Of a stretch of 64,000 nt of DNA, positions 49,480-58,742 are shown piece after piece. Position numbers and translations under genes: made by a program. Origin of the DNA: Streptomyces coacervatus (GTDB lineage: Bacteria > Actinomycetota > Actinomycetes > Streptomycetales > Streptomycetaceae). The notes below the pieces were generated by a model. It saw only the letters and a program-made list of their open reading frames with translations, was not told the origin of the DNA and made no database searches. Position 1 is the stretch's first letter, and the number at the start of each line of letters is the position of its first letter. The stretch lies in contig NZ_JARHTP010000014.1 in assembly GCF_029223485.1 (NCBI RefSeq), positions 124,001 through 188,000 of the forward strand, in the 5' to 3' direction.

Positions 49480-52341
49480 TCAACCGGAGAAGCCGACGTG
49501 CGCGAGCCGCAGTGGGCCGCGCAGCCTGATGTGTACGTCGTGCACGCCCTCGGCGACGACGTCGGCGTCGAGTGTGGTGTACGCGTACGGGTCGTCCGAG
49601 GCGGTCGTCTCGTCCGGCGCCAGTACGGCGAGCAGTGCGCCGCCGTCCAGGGACAGTTCCAACACGCCGTCGCCCGCCACGGAGACCGTCACCTCCGCGA
49701 TGCCGTCCCCGAAGTCGCAGTCCCGGTAGATCAGTTCGGCGTTCCGGCCCGTCGCCGGTGTCACCGCGTCGCCCGCCGCCTTCGTACGGTCGACGATCGC
49801 GACGCCGCTCTGCTCGTCGAAGTCGACCGCGTTCAGGCCGTGTCGGAGCACGGGGCGCGGGGCGTCGGGCTCGCCGTCCAGGGTCACGGTCGTGCGCAGG
49901 CGGATGTCCTCGCTGGAGGCTCCCACCAGTACGTCGTACGGGCCCGGCTCGCGGCGCCATCCGCCGCGGGCCACGTCCCAGAAGTCGAAGGCGGTCAAGG
50001 GGACTTCGAAGGACAGGTCCGCCTTCGCGCCGGGCGCGAGGGTGATCCGGCGGTGGGCGAGCAGCTCGCGGCGCGGGCGCGTCACCGTCGGCTCCACGGC
50101 ACGGGTGTAGAGCTGCGCGACCTCGTCGGCGGTGATGTCGCCGGTGTTGGTGACCGTGAAGGAGACGTGCGCCGCCGCGTCGTCGACCCGCACCGACAGG
50201 TCGGCGTAGGAGAAGCTCGCGTACGACAGGCCGTGTCCGAACGGGAACAGCGGCGTCCCCTCGAAGTACAGGTACGTCTGGCGGCCACCGATCACGTCGT
50301 AGTCGAAGAGGTCGGGAAGGTCGGCGTCGTCCTCGTACCAGGTCTGCGGGAGGCGGCCCGCGGGGGAGACGTCGCCGGACAGCACCCGGGCCAGGGCGGT
50401 GCCCGCGGCCTGGCCGCCGTGCGCGGTCCACAGCACCGCCGGGAGCGCGGCGGTCGCGACCGCGTACGGATACGCGGAGACCAGTGCCAGCACCGTGTTG
50501 GGGTTGGTGACACGGGCGGCGCGCAGGATGCGCTCCTGGTGTGCGGGCAGCCGGAGCGTCGTACGGTCCTCGGTCTCGCGGCCGTTGATGTGCGGGTCGT
50601 TGCCCGCGACCACCAGCACCACATCCGCCCGCTCAGTGACCTGTGTCACTGCGTCCTCGCCGCGTTCGGTCACGATGAGCTCCCAGACATCCGGCTTCGC
50701 CTCCGGTTCCGGATTTCCGTCGGCAACCTTTACTCCGTCGGCGGCGACAGAGACGTGGCGGCCCGTACCGACGTGCCGGAGGAGGTGACCGTTGTCGTGA
50801 GGTTCCAGGCGGAAGGTCTCCTGGACGACCCAGCCGCCCGGCTGGTCCGCGGAGGCGCGTACATAGCCGTCGTCGGCCACCGAGAGGTAGCGGCCGTCGG
50901 GGGCGCGCAGGGTCAGGATGCCCTCGCCCCAGTCGATCAGCGCGAACTCGGTGCCGGTGGCGTCGGTGGTGAGCGGGGGCAGGTCCGTGCGGCCCGCGAG
51001 CAGGGCCGGGTCCAGGGCGCCCTCCGCGCCGCGCACCTCGTCGACGGCATCGGCGGCCGCGGGGACGTGCAGGAACGTACCGGCGGACGTCTTCAGGAGC
51101 ACCCGGTCCACGCCCTCCGCGAACTCCACGCGCTCGGCGCCGAACCGCTCGTACAGGCCCTCCAGCGGAGTGGAGCGGTGGATGAGGGTGCCGCTGTACC
51201 AGTCGAGTTTGCACTCGTCGGCGAGCAGGCCGACGACGGCGATACGGGTGTCGGGGGCCAGCGGCAGCAGACCGTCGTTCTTGAGGAGCACGATCGCCTG
51301 CTCCGCCGCTTCCTGGGCGAGCGCGCGGTGGGCCGGGGTGTCGAAGTCCTTGAGGCCGGCGTGCGGGTCGTACAGCGGGTCGAACTCGCCGAGCCGGAAG
51401 CGGACGGAGAGCTGGCGGCGGACCGCCGTGTCGATGTCGGCCTCGGTCAACAGCCCGTCGGCGTGGGCCTTCTTGACCCGGGCGATGATCTGCGAACCGT
51501 CCGTCCCGTGATCGGTGAAGCTGTCGACGCCCGCGATCAGTGCGGCCGCCGTCGCCTCCTCGTGGGTGTCGTAGTAGTGCTCCAAGTCCACCAGGTTGGA
51601 GGGCGCGCCCGCGTCCGAGCAGACCAGCAGATCCTCGTCGGTCCAGGTGCGCAGGTGCTCGCGCAGATACGGGGAGACGTGGTTGGGGCGGCCGTTGACC
51701 AGGTTGTACGCCGGCATCACCCCCGCCACCGCACCCGCCTCGACCGCCTCGCGGAAGGCGCGCAGATCGTACTCGTGCAGCACGCGCGGACGGACCGAGG
51801 ACGACGAAGTAGCCCTGTCCGTCTCGTTGTTGTGGGCCAGCCAGTGCTTGAGGACCGGGGCCGTGCGCCAGTACGTGGGGTGGTCGCCGCGCAGGCCGCG
51901 GGTGTACGCGACGGCGATCGCCGAGGTGAGCTTCGGGTCCTCGGAGTAGCCCTCCTCGTTGCGGCCCCACAGAGGGTGGCGCAGCAGGTTCACCGTGGGG
52001 GACCAGACGTTGAGGCCGACCCGGTCGTCCTGGGCGTGCATCGCCCGGGCCTCCTTGGACACCGCCTCACCGATGCGGCGTACGAGATCCGTGTTCCAGG
52101 TGGCGCCGAGTCCGACGGCCTGCGGGAAGACGGTGGCCGGGCCCATCCAGGCGACACCGTGCAGCGCCTCCTGGCCGGTGCGGAAGGCCTCGATGCCGAG
52201 GCGCCCCACCGCGGGCGCGAACTGGTGCAGGAAGGAGATCTTCTCGTCGAGCGTCAGCCGCTGGAGCAGGTCGTCGATGCGCTTCGCGAACGGCAGTTGC
52301 GGATCGCGGAACGGCGGCGTGGGCGGCGTCTGTGCGGTCAC
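49480..52341 (-). CDS. GH3 beta-glucosidase with inserted fascin-like domain
   Basis: A 953-residue cytoplasmic glycoside hydrolase (no signal peptide). The GH3 TIM barrel fills about residues 20-310, with nucleophile Asp near 243 in LLVCSDAGA and APVLKHWLAHN in the barrel. The second domain has RTAPVLK-distal parts, LVVAGNDPHINGRE and the PFGHGLSYASFSY motif, then a fibronectin III-like C-terminus. Between them (about 415-565) is an insert with LRAPDGRYLSVADDGYVR and GTGRHVSVAADG, beta-trefoil/fascin-like rather than the usual PA14. GTG 52341 is chosen (AAGGGG upstream). Likely releases glucose from xyloglucan oligosaccharides. Confidence 0.88.
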   Translation of the reverse strand: MTAQTPPTPPFRDPQLPFAKRIDDLLQRLTLDEKISFLHQFAPAVGRLGIEAFRTGQEALHGVAWMGPATVFPQAVGLGATWNTDLVRRIGEAVSKEARAMHAQDDRVGLNVWSPTVNLLRHPLWGRNEEGYSEDPKLTSAIAVAYTRGLRGDHPTYWRTAPVLKHWLAHNNETDRATSSSSVRPRVLHEYDLRAFREAVEAGAVAGVMPAYNLVNGRPNHVSPYLREHLRTWTDEDLLVCSDAGAPSNLVDLEHYYDTHEEATAAALIAGVDSFTDHGTDGSQIIARVKKAHADGLLTEADIDTAVRRQLSVRFRLGEFDPLYDPHAGLKDFDTPAHRALAQEAAEQAIVLLKNDGLLPLAPDTRIAVVGLLADECKLDWYSGTLIHRSTPLEGLYERFGAERVEFAEGVDRVLLKTSAGTFLHVPAAADAVDEVRGAEGALDPALLAGRTDLPPLTTDATGTEFALIDWGEGILTLRAPDGRYLSVADDGYVRASADQPGGWVVQETFRLEPHDNGHLLRHVGTGRHVSVAADGVKVADGNPEPEAKPDVWELIVTERGEDAVTQVTERADVVLVVAGNDPHINGRETEDRTTLRLPAHQERILRAARVTNPNTVLALVSAYPYAVATAALPAVLWTAHGGQAAGTALARVLSGDVSPAGRLPQTWYEDDADLPDLFDYDVIGGRQTYLYFEGTPLFPFGHGLSYASFSYADLSVRVDDAAAHVSFTVTNTGDITADEVAQLYTRAVEPTVTRPRRELLAHRRITLAPGAKADLSFEVPLTAFDFWDVARGGWRREPGPYDVLVGASSEDIRLRTTVTLDGEPDAPRPVLRHGLNAVDFDEQSGVAIVDRTKAAGDAVTPATGRNAELIYRDCDFGDGIAEVTVSVAGDGVLELSLDGGALLAVLAPDETTASDDPYAYTTLDADVVAEGVHDVHIRLRGPLRLAHVGFSG

Positions 52342-52680
52342 GTGGGGATCCCCTTGCGATGGAGCGGCGTAGCGCTTTCGAAGCGCTTCGATGCTCATTC
52401 GACGAACCTCCGGGTGTCAAGGGGCGCTCACCGATACTTCAAGCAGCGCATAAGAAAAGGTCGTTGGCGATAGCTCGGAGGAATCTTGGAATCGACCCTT
52501 GTGCACCCCCAGGCGTTCACTTAACCTCACAGCAACATCGAAGCGCTTCGACTAGGGATCGACCTCCAGAGGTCGAATGCATGGGTCGGAGGAATCGCTT
52601 CAGCTCAGCCAGTTCCACTCAAGACACCGCAGCCGACGGCCACCGCCGGGTGTCCTGGTGCGCCATGAAGGGTTGACGCA
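52342..52680. promoter_or_regulatory. divergent promoter region with paired LacI-type operators
   Basis: The 339-bp gap between the GH3 gene and the transporter operon holds two exact CGAAGCGCTTCG palindromes at 52379-52390 and 52539-52550. Both are flanked so as to read TCGAAGCGCTTCGA or close to it, and their centres are 160 bp apart. The CG-centred GCGC core is the LacI-family operator type. One is close to each gene's start side, and looping between the two is possible. A-rich and T-rich stretches at 52440-52530 probably hold the promoters. No other gene is seen. Confidence 0.75.
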
Positions 52681-54375
52681 ATGACGCCGAACGCCGCTTC
52701 CGCCTCCTCCGGGCCCAGCCGGAGAAGCTTCCTCGCCTCCACTGCGGTCGTCACCGCAGCGGTGGCGGGCGGGATGCCGCTGCTTGCCGCCTGCGGCGGT
52801 TCGGACAGCGGCTCCCGCGGAGGCACCACCTCCGGCAAGGACGCGAAGAAGCTGCTGCCGGCGTACGTCGCGAGCAACGTGGTGACGCCCGACATCCCCG
52901 CCAAGAACGGCTCGGCGATGGGCTTCACCCGCGAGCTGGCGATCGCCGACCTCAAGACCTCCGTCCCGAAGAAGCTCGGCAGGGGCGGCAAGGTCACCAT
53001 CATGTCGCCGTTCTGGGGCTCGCCGCCGAAGGGCGACAACCCCTACTACACGGCGATGAACAGCCTCATCGGCGTCGACGTCGTCTGGCAGAACCAGGAC
53101 GGCAACACCTACGACCAGAAGCTCGGCGCGGTCCTCGCCTCCAGCGACATCCCGGACGTGGTGGTCGTCCCCAGCTGGAACATGGGCGGCAAGATACCCA
53201 GCGCCATCACCGGCAAGTTCGCCGACCTCGGCCCGTATCTGTCCGGGGACAAGGCCAAGGAGTACCCGAACCTCGCGGCGATCCCGACGGACGCCTGGCA
53301 GCGCTCGATCTTCGGCGGTCAGCTGCGCGGACTGCCGCAGCCGGGCCCGTACGTCACGGGCATCGTGCCGCTCTACCGCAAGGACCTCTTCGACAAGGCG
53401 GGCTACACGATCCCCAAGTCCGCCGACGAGTTCACGGCGCTCTGCAAGGAGATCACCAGCCCCAAGGCCAAGCGCTGGGCCTGCGGTGACATGAAATGGA
53501 CCGCGTTCAACATCTTCGGCGTGATGTCCGGCTCGGAGAAGCCGCTCGGCTGGAACCTCGTCGACGGCAAGATGATCTACCGCATCGAGACCCCCGAATA
53601 TCTTGAGGCGCTGGAGTGGACCCGCAAGCTGTTCGCCGCCGGGTACGTCCACCCCGACTTCAAGTTGGGCAAGAGCCAGGCCACCGACCCCAGCCCCAAG
53701 TTCGCCGCCGGCGAGTTCCTGATCTGGAACAACAACATCGTCAACTGGTACGGGCAGCAGGCCGCCCAGGCCACCCAGAACCCGAGCTTCAAGATCTGGG
53801 GCATGGACCTCTTCGGCCACGACGGCGGCAACCCGACCCTGTGGGCCGAGCAGCCGGCCGGCATCTTCGCCTTCGTCAGCAAGAAGGCCTCCGAGTCCGT
53901 CATCCGTGATGTGCTGGCCGTCGCCAATGTCACCGCGGCGCCATACGGCACCAAGGAGTGGATGCTGACCAACTACGGCGTCGAGGGCACCCACTACGCG
54001 ATGAAGAACGGCGTGCCCGTCAAGAACGACAAGGGCAACAACGAGGTCGTCAACGCCTACGTCATGGTCGCGAGCCCGGCCGCCACCATCGCCCACCCCG
54101 ACTTCCCGGACATCACCAAGGCCAGCGTCGAGTGGCAGCAGCGGATGGGCGCCTTCACCAAGAAGTCGTCCTTCTGGGGCCTGACGATCTCCGAGCCCTC
54201 CCGCTTCACCAATCTCTCCAACGACATGGAGCAGATGGAGGACGACGTCGTCCGCGGCCACAAGTCGATCAGCGACATGCAGCAGTGGATCTCCGACTGG
54301 AAGAGCAAGGGCGGCGACAAGCTGCGCGACTGGTACAAGAAGCTGCTCGACGAGAACGGCTCGGCGGCGAGCTGA
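52681..54375 (+). CDS. oligosaccharide ABC transporter substrate-binding lipoprotein
   Basis: A 564-residue extracellular binding protein of the LplA/YtcQ type (family 1 binding proteins, about 500-560 residues). The leader has a twin-arginine SRRSFLASTAVVTAA and lipobox LLAAC followed by a Gly/Ser linker. The body contains DIPDVVVVPSWNMGGKIP and a C-terminal Trp-rich helix (MQQWISDWKSKGGDKLRDWY). Its position at the head of an operon with two permeases and xyloglucan hydrolases suggests xyloglucan oligosaccharides as cargo. The ATG has GAAGGG about 7 bases upstream. Confidence 0.9.
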   Translation: MTPNAASASSGPSRRSFLASTAVVTAAVAGGMPLLAACGGSDSGSRGGTTSGKDAKKLLPAYVASNVVTPDIPAKNGSAMGFTRELAIADLKTSVPKKLGRGGKVTIMSPFWGSPPKGDNPYYTAMNSLIGVDVVWQNQDGNTYDQKLGAVLASSDIPDVVVVPSWNMGGKIPSAITGKFADLGPYLSGDKAKEYPNLAAIPTDAWQRSIFGGQLRGLPQPGPYVTGIVPLYRKDLFDKAGYTIPKSADEFTALCKEITSPKAKRWACGDMKWTAFNIFGVMSGSEKPLGWNLVDGKMIYRIETPEYLEALEWTRKLFAAGYVHPDFKLGKSQATDPSPKFAAGEFLIWNNNIVNWYGQQAAQATQNPSFKIWGMDLFGHDGGNPTLWAEQPAGIFAFVSKKASESVIRDVLAVANVTAAPYGTKEWMLTNYGVEGTHYAMKNGVPVKNDKGNNEVVNAYVMVASPAATIAHPDFPDITKASVEWQQRMGAFTKKSSFWGLTISEPSRFTNLSNDMEQMEDDVVRGHKSISDMQQWISDWKSKGGDKLRDWYKKLLDENGSAAS

Positions 54376-54402
54376 CCCGGCACTGAGGCAAGGAGAACCG
54401 CC

Positions 54403-55443
54403 GTGTCCCACAGCACGGTGCCTCGGAGCAGCGCCGAGGCCAGTACGCCGGTGAAGACCCCGGAGGCGTCCGGCGGCGCCACCGGTTCCCGGAACCGGAA
54501 GAAGAAGGATCCGGGCAGGCTGAGCCTCGGGCTCAGGTTCAGACGCGACCGCGTCCTGCTCCTGATGACGCTGCCGGCCGTCGTGCTGATCCTGGTCTTC
54601 AACTACCTGCCCATCCTCGGCAACGTCGTCGCGTTCCAGGACTACGACCCCTACGTCAGCGACAACGGCATCGTCTCGATGCTGCACAGCCCGTGGGTGG
54701 GTCTGGAGAACTTCCAGGCGATCTTCGCGGACTCGGCCTTCTGGAGCGCCGTCCAGAACACACTGGTGCTCTTCTTTCTCCAGCTCGTCCTGTACTTCCC
54801 GATCCCGATCCTGCTGGCGCTGCTCATCAACAGCGTGGTCAGGCCCCGGGTACGGGCGTTCTCCCAGGCGATTCTGTATCTGCCGCACTTCTTCTCGTGG
54901 GTGCTGGTCATCGCCGTCTTCCAGCAACTCTTCGGCGGGGCAGGCTTGTTGTCGCAATTGCTGCGGCAACACGGCTTCGACGGGCTGGACATCATGACCG
55001 ACCCGTCGACCTTCAAGCTCCTCGTCACCGCGCAGAGCGTGTGGAAGGACGCCGGGTGGGGGATCATCGTCTTCCTCGCCGCGCTGGCCTCGGTCCCCCC
55101 GGACCTGTACGAGGCCGCCGCGATGGACGGTGCCGGGCGCTGGCGGCGGATGTGGCACGTCACGCTTCCGGCGCTGCGGCCGGTGGTCGCCCTGCTGCTG
55201 GTGCTGCGCGTGGGCGATGCGCTGACGGTCGGCTTCGAGCAGATCCTCCTGCAGCGCGATGCCGTCGGACCGGGAGCGGCGGAGGTCCTCGACACCTTCG
55301 TGTGGTGGAACGGCGTCCGCAACCAGGACTTCGGCTATGCGGCCGCCGCGGGTCTCATCAAGGGCGTTGTCAGCCTCGGACTGGTCCTCGCCGCGAACAA
55401 GGTGGCCCATCTCATGGGCGAGCAGGGGGTGTACAAGAAATGA
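54403..55443 (+). CDS. sugar ABC transporter permease, LplB type
   Basis: A 346-residue permease with six helices after a long basic N-terminus. The EAA loop reads YEAAAMDGAGRWRRMWHVTLP, standard for carbohydrate (CUT1) transporters. FNYLPILGNVVAFQDYDPYV in the first outside region is typical of the LplB/YteP branch. GTG 54403 has AAGGAG 8 bases upstream. Its stop overlaps the next permease start by ATGA. Confidence 0.92.
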   Translation: MSHSTVPRSSAEASTPVKTPEASGGATGSRNRKKKDPGRLSLGLRFRRDRVLLLMTLPAVVLILVFNYLPILGNVVAFQDYDPYVSDNGIVSMLHSPWVGLENFQAIFADSAFWSAVQNTLVLFFLQLVLYFPIPILLALLINSVVRPRVRAFSQAILYLPHFFSWVLVIAVFQQLFGGAGLLSQLLRQHGFDGLDIMTDPSTFKLLVTAQSVWKDAGWGIIVFLAALASVPPDLYEAAAMDGAGRWRRMWHVTLPALRPVVALLLVLRVGDALTVGFEQILLQRDAVGPGAAEVLDTFVWWNGVRNQDFGYAAAAGLIKGVVSLGLVLAANKVAHLMGEQGVYKK

Positions 55444-56378
55444 CCGCCGTCATCGACAAGCCGTCCGTACGGGAGCCGTCCCGGTGGGCCGCCCCGCCGC
55501 GGCCGGTGTGGGAGGAGGAGCCCAGCAGGGCCGGAGTGGCCGGCAAGGGGCTCGTCCTCACCCTCGCCTGTCTGGGGATCCTCTTCCCGCTGTGGATCGT
55601 CGTGGTCACCAGCCTGTCCTCCCGCAAGACCATCGACCAGGCGGGCGGCCTGGTGATGGTGCCCAAGGGCATCACCTTCATCGCGTACAAGGAGCTGCTC
55701 AGCGGGGGTCAGGTCACCCGGGCCACGATCATCAGCGTGCTCATCACCCTGGTCGGCACACTGTTCTCGATGGCGGTGTCGGTGCTGTGTGCGTACGGGC
55801 TGTCCCGGACCGGGTCGCTGGGGCACCGGTGGATCCTGATGGTCCTGCTGGCGACGATGTTCTTCAGTGCTGGTCTGATTCCGACGTATTTGCTCGTGCA
55901 GTCTCTTGGGCTGATGGACAGCTATCTGGCGTTGATCCTGCCGAGTGCGATCAGCGTGTTCAACATTCTTGTCCTGCGCGGCTTCTTCATGGGGATCTCG
56001 CAGGAACTCATCGACGCGGCGCGGATCGACGGGGCCGGGGACTTCCGGATTCTGTGGCAGATCGTGATGCCGTTGTCGCGTGCGGTGCTGGCCGTTATCA
56101 CGCTGTTTTATGCCGTGGGGTATTGGAGTGCGTGGTTCAACGCGTCCCTTTATTTGAACGACCAGGACATGATGCCGTTGCAGAACGTCATGATCCAGCT
56201 TGTGCAGAAACGGGAAGCCCCAGTTGGGCTGGGACAGGCTATCCGGACTGGGCAGTTGTCGGGGCTGGCGGTGCAGATGGCTGTGATGGTGGTGGCGTTG
56301 TTGCCGGTGGCTGTGTTGTCGCCGTTTGTGCAGCGGCATTTCAAGAAGGGCATGTTGACTGGCGCGGTCAAGGGCTGA
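55440..56378 (+). CDS. sugar ABC transporter permease, LplC/YtcP type
   Basis: A 312-residue partner permease. The EAA loop is ELIDAARIDGAGDFRILWQIVMP, and GLSRTGSLGHRWILMVLLAT and YWSAWFNASLYLND are typical of YtcP-like proteins. Starts by ATGA overlap. There is no ATP-binding gene in this operon, as is usual in Streptomyces sugar transporters that share the MsiK ATPase. The 3' half of the gene has unusually relaxed codon use for this window (many TTG, TTT and GTT codons near 55880-56330). Confidence 0.92.
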   Translation: MTAVIDKPSVREPSRWAAPPRPVWEEEPSRAGVAGKGLVLTLACLGILFPLWIVVVTSLSSRKTIDQAGGLVMVPKGITFIAYKELLSGGQVTRATIISVLITLVGTLFSMAVSVLCAYGLSRTGSLGHRWILMVLLATMFFSAGLIPTYLLVQSLGLMDSYLALILPSAISVFNILVLRGFFMGISQELIDAARIDGAGDFRILWQIVMPLSRAVLAVITLFYAVGYWSAWFNASLYLNDQDMMPLQNVMIQLVQKREAPVGLGQAIRTGQLSGLAVQMAVMVVALLPVAVLSPFVQRHFKKGMLTGAVKG

Positions 56379-56420
56379 CCGGTTCGCCCACTGGGCTGGT
56401 TGGTTCGGTCGTATGGCGAC

Positions 56421-56465
56421 TGCGGGTTCGTTGTGGCTGGTCGCACAGTTCCCCGCGCCCCTAAA
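56421..56465 (+). repeat. 45-bp interspersed intergenic repeat, copy 2
   Basis: Five differences from 26827-26871. It sits between the permease stop and the GH74 start, so it interrupts two operons in the same relative place. Confidence 0.8.
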
Positions 56466-56522
56466 AGCGTTGCTGCTCCCCTCTCGTATTGAAGTCCCCT
56501 CTTGCAGAACGAGGTATGTGTC

Positions 56523-58742
56523 ATGTACGCGTCCCGTCTGAGCCGCCGGGCCGTTCTTGCCGGGACCGCGGCTGCCGCTGCGCTTACCGCCGTCCCCGCC
56601 ATGCAGGGGCGCGCGCACGCCGCGGAGGCCGATGTTCCCGACTACCGTTGGCGCAACGCCGTGATCGGCGGTACCGGATTCGTCACCGGTGTGTTGTTCC
56701 ACCCCTCCGCGCGCGGGCTCGCCTACGCGCGGACGGACATCGGCGGGGCCTATCGCTGGGACGACCGGGTCGGCCGCTGGACCCCGCTCATCGATCACCT
56801 CGGCTGGGACGACTGGAACCTCCTCGGTGTCGAGGCCGTTGCCGTCGACCCCGCCCACCCCGACCGGGTCTACCTCGCCCTCGGTACCTACGCCCAGTCC
56901 TGGGCCGGCAACGGTGCCGTCCTGCGGTCCGACGACCGTGGTGCCACCTGGGCCCGCACCGACCTCGCCGTGAAGCTCGGTGCCAATGAGGACGGGCGGG
57001 GCATGGGGGAGCGACTGCTCGTCGATCCGCGGGACAGTGACGTCCTGTGGTTGGGGACGCGGCACGACGGGCTGCTCAAGTCGACCGATCGCGGGGCCAC
57101 TTGGGCAGCCGTCAGTGCCTTCCCGGGCAGCCCGAGCGCGACCGGGCAGGGAGTTACGTTCCTCGTCGCCGCCGGGCGGAGCCTCTACGCCGGCTGGGGC
57201 GACGGCGACGGCAGCTCCAGTGCGACGAACCTCTACCGGACCGTCGACGGAAGCTCATGGGAAGCCGTCCCCGGGCAGACCACCGGCACCTCCGCCAAGG
57301 TCCCGATCCGTGCCGCGTACGACTGCCACACCCGCGAGCTGTACGTGACGTACGCCAACGCGCCCGGGCCCAACGGCCAGTCCGACGGCAGTGTGCACAA
57401 GCTGGCCGTCGGCAGCGGGAAGTGGACCGAGGTCACCCCGGTGAAGCCCGGCGGGACCACGAGCGACGGCTCCGCCGACACCTTCGGCTACGGCGGTGTC
57501 GCCGTCGACGCCCGTCGCCCCGGCACCGTCGTCGTCTCCACCAACAACCGCTGGGCCGACGTCGACACCCTGTACCGGACCACCGACGGCGGCCGTACCT
57601 GGACGTCCCTCAAGGACGCTGCTGTCTTCGACGTGTCCGAGACTCCTTTCCTCAAGTGGGGTGCCGACAAGCCCAAGTTCGGGTGGTGGATCCAGGCCGT
57701 GGGCATCGATCCGTACGACTCTCGGCACGTCGTCCACGGCACCGGCGCCACCCTCTACGGCACACGGGACCTCACCCACTGGGCCCCGCAGATCCGCGGA
57801 CTGGAAGAGACGTCCGTGGTCCAGCTGGTGTCACCCCCGGTCGGGGAGGCGCACCTGCTGAGCGGGTCCAGGGACATCGGCGTCATGTACCACGAGCGGC
57901 TCACCGCCTCGCCCTCGCGGGGCATGGCGTCGAACCCCGTGTTCGGGTCGGCGACGGGACTCGCGCAGGCGACGGCCAGGCCGGAGTACGTCGTGCGCAC
58001 CGGGTGGGGCGACCACGGCAACGGCGCATACTCGAACGACGGCGGGCAGACCTGGGCGCCCTTCAAGGCCCAGCCCTCCATCGCCCACGACGCACCGGGG
58101 CCCATCGCCACCAACGCCGACGGCAGCGTGCTGCTGTGGTCCTTCGTGCACTGGGACGGCACGAAGTACGCAGCCCACCGCTCGGCGGACAACGGCGCCA
58201 CCTGGGCCGAGATCTCCTCCTTCCCGAAGGGCGCCACGCCGGTCGCCGACCCGGCCGACCCGACGCTCTTCTACGCGTACGACACCGATACAGGAACGCT
58301 ACTTGCCAGCACTGACAGTGGCCGGTCGTTCACGGCCCGTGCGACCGGACTGCCTTCCGGTGACAGTCAGTTCAAGCTGGTCGCGGCGCCCGGCAGATCC
58401 GGTGACCTGTGGCTGTCCACCAAGGGGAACGGGCTCCACCGGTCCACCGACGGCGGGGCCGCCTTCTCGAAGGTCGACAGTTGCCGGGCCTCGTACACCC
58501 TGGGCTTCGGCAAGGCGGCCGACGGCGCCGACTGTCCGGCGGTCTACCAGGTCGGGGCGGTGGAGAACAGCACCGCCGTCCTCCGCTCCGACGACGGTGC
58601 GAAGACCTGGGTGCGCATCAACGACGACCAGCACCAGTGGGGGTACATCGGCGAGGTCATCGTCGGTGACCCCCGGATCCACGGCCGTGTCTACCTCGCC
58701 ACCAACGGACGCGGCATCCAGTACGGGGAGCCCGTCCGATGA
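56523..58742 (+). CDS. secreted GH74 xyloglucanase
   Basis: A 739-residue beta-propeller endo-xyloglucanase. A twin-arginine signal peptide (LSRRAVLAGTAAAAALTAVPA) directs export. The two catalytic aspartates appear as D72 in ARTDIGGAYRWDD and D451 in SGSRDIGVMYHERL. Repeated propeller blades show Asp-box-like SxDxGxTW motifs (RSDDRGATWART, KSTDRGATWAAV, RTTDGGRTWTSL, RSADNGATWAEI, RSDDGAKTWVRI). There is no cellulose-binding module, unlike some GH74 enzymes. ATG 56523 has GAGG about 9 bases upstream. Its stop overlaps the GH42 start (ATGA), coupling a secreted and a cytoplasmic enzyme. Confidence 0.92.
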   Translation: MYASRLSRRAVLAGTAAAAALTAVPAMQGRAHAAEADVPDYRWRNAVIGGTGFVTGVLFHPSARGLAYARTDIGGAYRWDDRVGRWTPLIDHLGWDDWNLLGVEAVAVDPAHPDRVYLALGTYAQSWAGNGAVLRSDDRGATWARTDLAVKLGANEDGRGMGERLLVDPRDSDVLWLGTRHDGLLKSTDRGATWAAVSAFPGSPSATGQGVTFLVAAGRSLYAGWGDGDGSSSATNLYRTVDGSSWEAVPGQTTGTSAKVPIRAAYDCHTRELYVTYANAPGPNGQSDGSVHKLAVGSGKWTEVTPVKPGGTTSDGSADTFGYGGVAVDARRPGTVVVSTNNRWADVDTLYRTTDGGRTWTSLKDAAVFDVSETPFLKWGADKPKFGWWIQAVGIDPYDSRHVVHGTGATLYGTRDLTHWAPQIRGLEETSVVQLVSPPVGEAHLLSGSRDIGVMYHERLTASPSRGMASNPVFGSATGLAQATARPEYVVRTGWGDHGNGAYSNDGGQTWAPFKAQPSIAHDAPGPIATNADGSVLLWSFVHWDGTKYAAHRSADNGATWAEISSFPKGATPVADPADPTLFYAYDTDTGTLLASTDSGRSFTARATGLPSGDSQFKLVAAPGRSGDLWLSTKGNGLHRSTDGGAAFSKVDSCRASYTLGFGKAADGADCPAVYQVGAVENSTAVLRSDDGAKTWVRINDDQHQWGYIGEVIVGDPRIHGRVYLATNGRGIQYGEPVR

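Noticed and set aside
52600..55410. 936-codon minus-strand open frame opposite the sugar transporter
   Set aside because: Antisense shadow of the binding-protein and permease genes with no recognisable domains.
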